From Micromonospora sediminimaris (GTDB lineage: Bacteria > Actinomycetota > Actinomycetes > Mycobacteriales > Micromonosporaceae): DNA of 64,000 nucleotides. Of the stretch, positions 60,936 to 64,000 are shown piece by piece. How positions within the stretch are numbered: the stretch's first letter is position 1; the number at the start of each line of letters is the position of its first letter. Where the stretch lies: the NCBI GenBank assembly GCA_900112325.1, contig FOLJ01000020.1:62001-126000 (forward strand). The letters are read 5' to 3'. The notes below the pieces were generated by a model that saw only the letters and a list, made by a program, of their open reading frames with translations, made no database searches and had not been told where the DNA came from. The position numbers and the translations under genes were made by a program.

Positions 60936-63026
60936 GTGACGCCTGCCGAGACCCGCGCTGCCGCGCTGCCGAGATCCGCCGACGTCGCCGACTCTCCCTC
61001 CGAAGTCGTCACCGTCGGTGATCAGGCGAACGACCGCGCGCGGTCCGCGCCGGGGGGCACCACGTCCGCCGCCGAGCCGGCCGTGGCGGAGACCGCAGCG
61101 ATCGACGGGGCGGCACCCGCGACCGAGGCCCCCGCACCCGCGACGGAGGCACCGGTCACCGAGGCACCGGTTACGGAGGCACCCGAGACCGGGGGTGGGA
61201 CGGACCGGCAGTTGACGGAGACCGCACCGGCCGACGGTACGCGGGGCGTCGATGCCGCCGACGCCGCCCCGGAACGCCGACGCCGGTTCCGGTGGACGCC
61301 CCGGCGACGGGACCTCGCGGTCCTCGGCGGGTTCCTGCTGACCGCGCTCTGGGTGACCAGCCAGATCTGGATGGACCCGGCCGGTCGGGTGGCATCGCTC
61401 TACAGCAGCGACCCGGCGCAGGTGCAGTTCTTCCTCGCCCACTCGGTGCGGGTGGTGCTGCACGGGGAGTTCCCCTTCTTCACCGAGCAGTTCAACTACC
61501 CCGACGGGGTCAACCTGATGGCCAACACGGCCATCCTCGCCCTGGGTATCCCGATGGTGCCGGTGACCCTGCTGTTCGGGCCGGCGGTGACGTTCGTACT
61601 GCTGGTGACGCTCGGTCTCGCCGGGACCGCCTCGGCCTGGTACTTCGTGCTGTCCCGGCACGTGGTGCGCAACCCGCTCGCCGCGGTGGTGGGCGGCTGG
61701 TTCTGTGGCTTCTCACCGGCGATGTTGTCGCACGCCAGCTGGCACCCGAACATCATCAGCCAGTTCCTGCTGCCGTTCATCGTGTGGCGGGTCATGGTGA
61801 TCACTCGCTCGACCCGGCCGTACCGGGACGGCGCGCTGCTGGCCCTGCTGGTCACCGCGCAGGCGTTCATCAACGAGGAGATCCTGCTCTTCACCGCGAT
61901 GGGCTGTGGGATCTTCCTGATCGCGGTGGTCGTCCAACGGCCCGGGATCTGGTCGGCGGCCTGGCGGCCGTTGGTCAAGGCGCTGGCCACCTGCACGTTG
62001 ATCGCCGGCTCGCTGTTGGCGTACCCGCTGTACATCCAGTTCGCCGGCCCGATGGCCTATCACGGGCTCAGCGACGCCGTCCGTGACTACGGCAACGACA
62101 TCGCCGCGTACTTCGCCCCCGGGTCACCCACCATCGGCGGCAACCAGCGGGCGAACGTCAACCTCGCCCCGAACTACTCGGAGGAGAACGCCTTCTTCGG
62201 GTGGAGCCTGGCGCTGATCGCGGTCGGCATCGTGCTCTGGCTCCGGCGGGAGGTGCTGGTCCGGGCGCTCGCCGCGACCGCCGCCTTCTACACCATCCTC
62301 TCCCTCGGTGAGCGGATCAGCTGGTGGGACCGGGAACTGGTCGTCGGGCCGTGGAACTGGCTGGTCCGGTTGCCGCTGCTCGACGCGGTGGTGCCGACCC
62401 GGTTCGGCATGATCACCAGCGTGGTGGTGGCGATCCTGCTGGCCCTGGCCATCGAGCGGACCAGCACCCTGTCCCTGGACCGAAGGACCGTGCGTACGCT
62501 CACCGCCGCCGGTCTGGTGCTCGCGTTGCTGCCGATCACCCCCATGCCGTTGCCGATGACCTCCCGCCCGCCGGTGCCGGACTTCATCACCTCCGACCGG
62601 TGGCGCGCCTACGTCGGGCCGGAGCAGACCCTGGTGCCGATCCCGGTGCCGAGCATGGGTAACACCCACGGCATGCGCTGGGCCGCCGCCACCAACCTCG
62701 ACTTCAAGATCCCCGGGGGCTACTTCCTCGCCCCACGCAACGGCAACACCGGCGACCCGGGGCGCTTCGGAGGCCGGCCAAGCGGCATCGGAAAGTTGCT
62801 GGAGGAGGTCGCCACCACCGGCCGGACGCCGCAACTGGACGACCGTCAGCGGCGTCGGTCCCTGGACGAGTTGCGGTACTGGCGGGCGGCGATCCTCGTG
62901 CTGCCGGTCCGGCAGCCGCATTCGGAGCCGCTGCGGCAGACCGTCGAGCAACTGGTCGGACCGGCCCGGCTCGAACTGGACGTCTGGGTGTGGGACGTAC
63001 GGTCACTCACCGACCCCCGGGTCTGA
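60936..63026 (+). CDS. Polytopic membrane protein, GT-C glycosyltransferase-like, paralogue 1
   Basis: 696 residues. A disordered N-terminal tail (about 1-115) carries TEAP repeats (ATEAPAPATEAPVTEAP). Then come about ten transmembrane helices (about 125-550) and a soluble C-terminal domain (about 560-696). The first long loop has FNYPDGVNLMANTAILALGIPMVPVTLLFGP; the layout, large first loop with acidic residues between helices 1 and 2 (YSSDPAQVQFFLAHS), is that of GT-C glycosyltransferases using polyprenyl-sugar donors. Family not identified with certainty. Its stop shares one base with the next start (TGATG). Confidence 0.72.
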   Translation: MTPAETRAAALPRSADVADSPSEVVTVGDQANDRARSAPGGTTSAAEPAVAETAAIDGAAPATEAPAPATEAPVTEAPVTEAPETGGGTDRQLTETAPADGTRGVDAADAAPERRRRFRWTPRRRDLAVLGGFLLTALWVTSQIWMDPAGRVASLYSSDPAQVQFFLAHSVRVVLHGEFPFFTEQFNYPDGVNLMANTAILALGIPMVPVTLLFGPAVTFVLLVTLGLAGTASAWYFVLSRHVVRNPLAAVVGGWFCGFSPAMLSHASWHPNIISQFLLPFIVWRVMVITRSTRPYRDGALLALLVTAQAFINEEILLFTAMGCGIFLIAVVVQRPGIWSAAWRPLVKALATCTLIAGSLLAYPLYIQFAGPMAYHGLSDAVRDYGNDIAAYFAPGSPTIGGNQRANVNLAPNYSEENAFFGWSLALIAVGIVLWLRREVLVRALAATAAFYTILSLGERISWWDRELVVGPWNWLVRLPLLDAVVPTRFGMITSVVVAILLALAIERTSTLSLDRRTVRTLTAAGLVLALLPITPMPLPMTSRPPVPDFITSDRWRAYVGPEQTLVPIPVPSMGNTHGMRWAAATNLDFKIPGGYFLAPRNGNTGDPGRFGGRPSGIGKLLEEVATTGRTPQLDDRQRRRSLDELRYWRAAILVLPVRQPHSEPLRQTVEQLVGPARLELDVWVWDVRSLTDPRV

Positions 63027-64000
63027 TGTCGCTCGGTACCGTCGAGCGGGACGTGCAGGCCCGCGCCACCGGTCGCCGTTGGCGGCTCCGCCCGCGTACG
63101 CCTGACCTGGCGGTGGTGGCGGGCTACCTGGCGCTGGCCACCTGGCTGACCAGCCGGCAGTGGGGCCGACCGGACCGGCTGTTCCATCAGGCCGGCGACC
63201 AGATCCTCTTCGAGTGGATGCTGGCCCACGCCGCTCGTGCGGTGGCTGGCCTGGACAATCCGCTGTGGAGCGACGCGTTGAACGCGCCCGGCGGGATGAA
63301 TCTGATGGCCAACACCTCGGTGCTCGGCCTGGGTGTCCCGTTGGCGCCGGTCACCCTGCTGTTCGGCTCGCAGGTGGCGTTCGCGGTGGCGGTGGTCGGA
63401 TGCCTGGCCGGTACGGCCACCGCCTGGTACGTGCTGCTGCGTCGCCGTCTGGTCGAGTCCCGGCTGGCCGCCGCGCTCGGCGGGCTGGTCTGCGGATTCG
63501 CCCCCGGCATGGTCGCGCAGGCCGGATCGCACCTGCACATGGCCGCCCAGTTCCTGGTGCCGGTGATCCTGGCACTGGTGTTCGCGCCCGAGCCGGCCGA
63601 CGCGACAGCGGCACCGGCGGGCGCCGGGCCGCGGGTGTGGCGGCCCGGTGTGCTGCTCGGTCTGGTCGTGACCTACCAGGCGTTCCTCGGCGAGGAGGTG
63701 CTGCTCCTGGTGGCGCTCGCCGCCGGTGTCCTGGTCATCGGTTACGCGCTGACCGACCGGGCCGCCGCACGCCGGCTCGCCCCGGTCACGGCCGGCCGGA
63801 TCGCGGTCGGTGCGGTGGTCGCGGCCGCCCTGCTCGCCTATCCGCTGTGGTTCCAGTTCTTCGGCCCCGGCCACTACCGGGGGATGCCGTTCCACGCGTA
63901 CGGCTTCCAACTGGACGCCGCCTCGTTCACCGCCACGGCCCGGCAGACCGTCTTCGGCGACCACCGTCTACCCGCTCTGCTGGCCCCCAACGCGACCGAG
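63026..64000 (+). CDS. Polytopic membrane protein, GT-C glycosyltransferase-like, paralogue 2 (partial)
   Basis: Open frame of 325 codons that continues past the right edge. It is a clear paralogue of the preceding protein: both have NLMANT, LGLGVPLAPVTLLFG (versus LALGIPMVPVTLLFG), the TAWY/SAWY helix, and CGFAPGMVAQA versus CGFSPAMLSHA. It lacks the long TEAP-rich tail, beginning with only about 25 basic residues before helix 1. ATG 63026 overlaps the upstream stop by one base, so the two are translationally coupled. Confidence 0.78.
   Translation, partial: MSLGTVERDVQARATGRRWRLRPRTPDLAVVAGYLALATWLTSRQWGRPDRLFHQAGDQILFEWMLAHAARAVAGLDNPLWSDALNAPGGMNLMANTSVLGLGVPLAPVTLLFGSQVAFAVAVVGCLAGTATAWYVLLRRRLVESRLAAALGGLVCGFAPGMVAQAGSHLHMAAQFLVPVILALVFAPEPADATAAPAGAGPRVWRPGVLLGLVVTYQAFLGEEVLLLVALAAGVLVIGYALTDRAAARRLAPVTAGRIAVGAVVAAALLAYPLWFQFFGPGHYRGMPFHAYGFQLDAASFTATARQTVFGDHRLPALLAPNATE

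Overview
The window is high-GC DNA from a filamentous actinomycete. Gene content and order point to the family Micromonosporaceae (Micromonospora or a close relative). This rests on recognised protein families, on GTG/TTG starts, and on actinobacterial signature genes (DUF3039, DUF3093, DUF3099, DUF3159, DUF3710, DUF4193, DUF5522). The assignment to family is an inference. It is almost entirely chromosomal core. I see no tRNA, rRNA, CRISPR array, transposase or prophage.

Layout. 1-13.5 kb: tRNA modification and core metabolism (miaB, a secreted CBM13-pectate lyase, a DUF349 protein, dioxygenase-like protein / miaA / dapF, malic enzyme, hflX, a membrane beta-propeller with a VYGG-repeat tail, lexA). 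14-18.6 kb: nrdR and the B12-dependent ribonucleotide reductase nrdJ, which carries a 358-residue intein with a LAGLIDADG endonuclease. Beside it lies a HIT-family gene that has lost its catalytic end. 19-34.4 kb: DUF2332, an ECF sigma factor with a DGPF/YCII partner, DUF5522, an IdeR-type repressor, a rhodanese, a deacetylase next to a GNAT/acyl-CoA-synthetase acetyltransferase, two ArsR-SRPBCC stress modules with palindromic operators, a group 2 sigma factor, Spo0M, dtd and a methyltransferase. 34.5-44 kb: secreted S8 protease, HhH-GPD protein, LtrA, a BrnT/BrnA-like toxin-antitoxin pair, a pseudouridine-degradation pair, TRIC channel, a DEAD-like helicase. 44-64 kb: principal sigma factor, inositol-phosphatase family enzyme, LytR_C protein, a conserved block (DUF4193, DUF3093, dut, DUF3710, OB-fold, DUF3159), a potassium module (two TrkA/RCK proteins divergent from a KimA-like permease), an RNA m5U methyltransferase, dxs, a lipoprotein, and two tandem polytopic membrane paralogues. 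The second of these runs off the right edge.

How the genes work together. Several neighbourhoods are functional pairs: nrdR controlling nrdJ; AcuC-like deacetylase with Pat-like acetyltransferase; sigma factor with DGPF protein; kinase with PsuG; toxin with antitoxin; TrkA pair with KimA-like transporter.

The most notable non-gene signals are: (i) a family of long palindromes built on GTTGATCA, found three times, each time between the 3' ends of convergent genes and flanked by C-rich and G-rich tracts, one of them a strong G-quadruplex motif; (ii) 142 identical bases shared by the two sigma-70 genes 15.6 kb apart, which suggests gene conversion; (iii) several genes whose start codon sits 6-9 nt behind a TAnnnT hexamer with no Shine-Dalgarno, suggesting leaderless mRNAs; (iv) two different ArsR operator palindromes.
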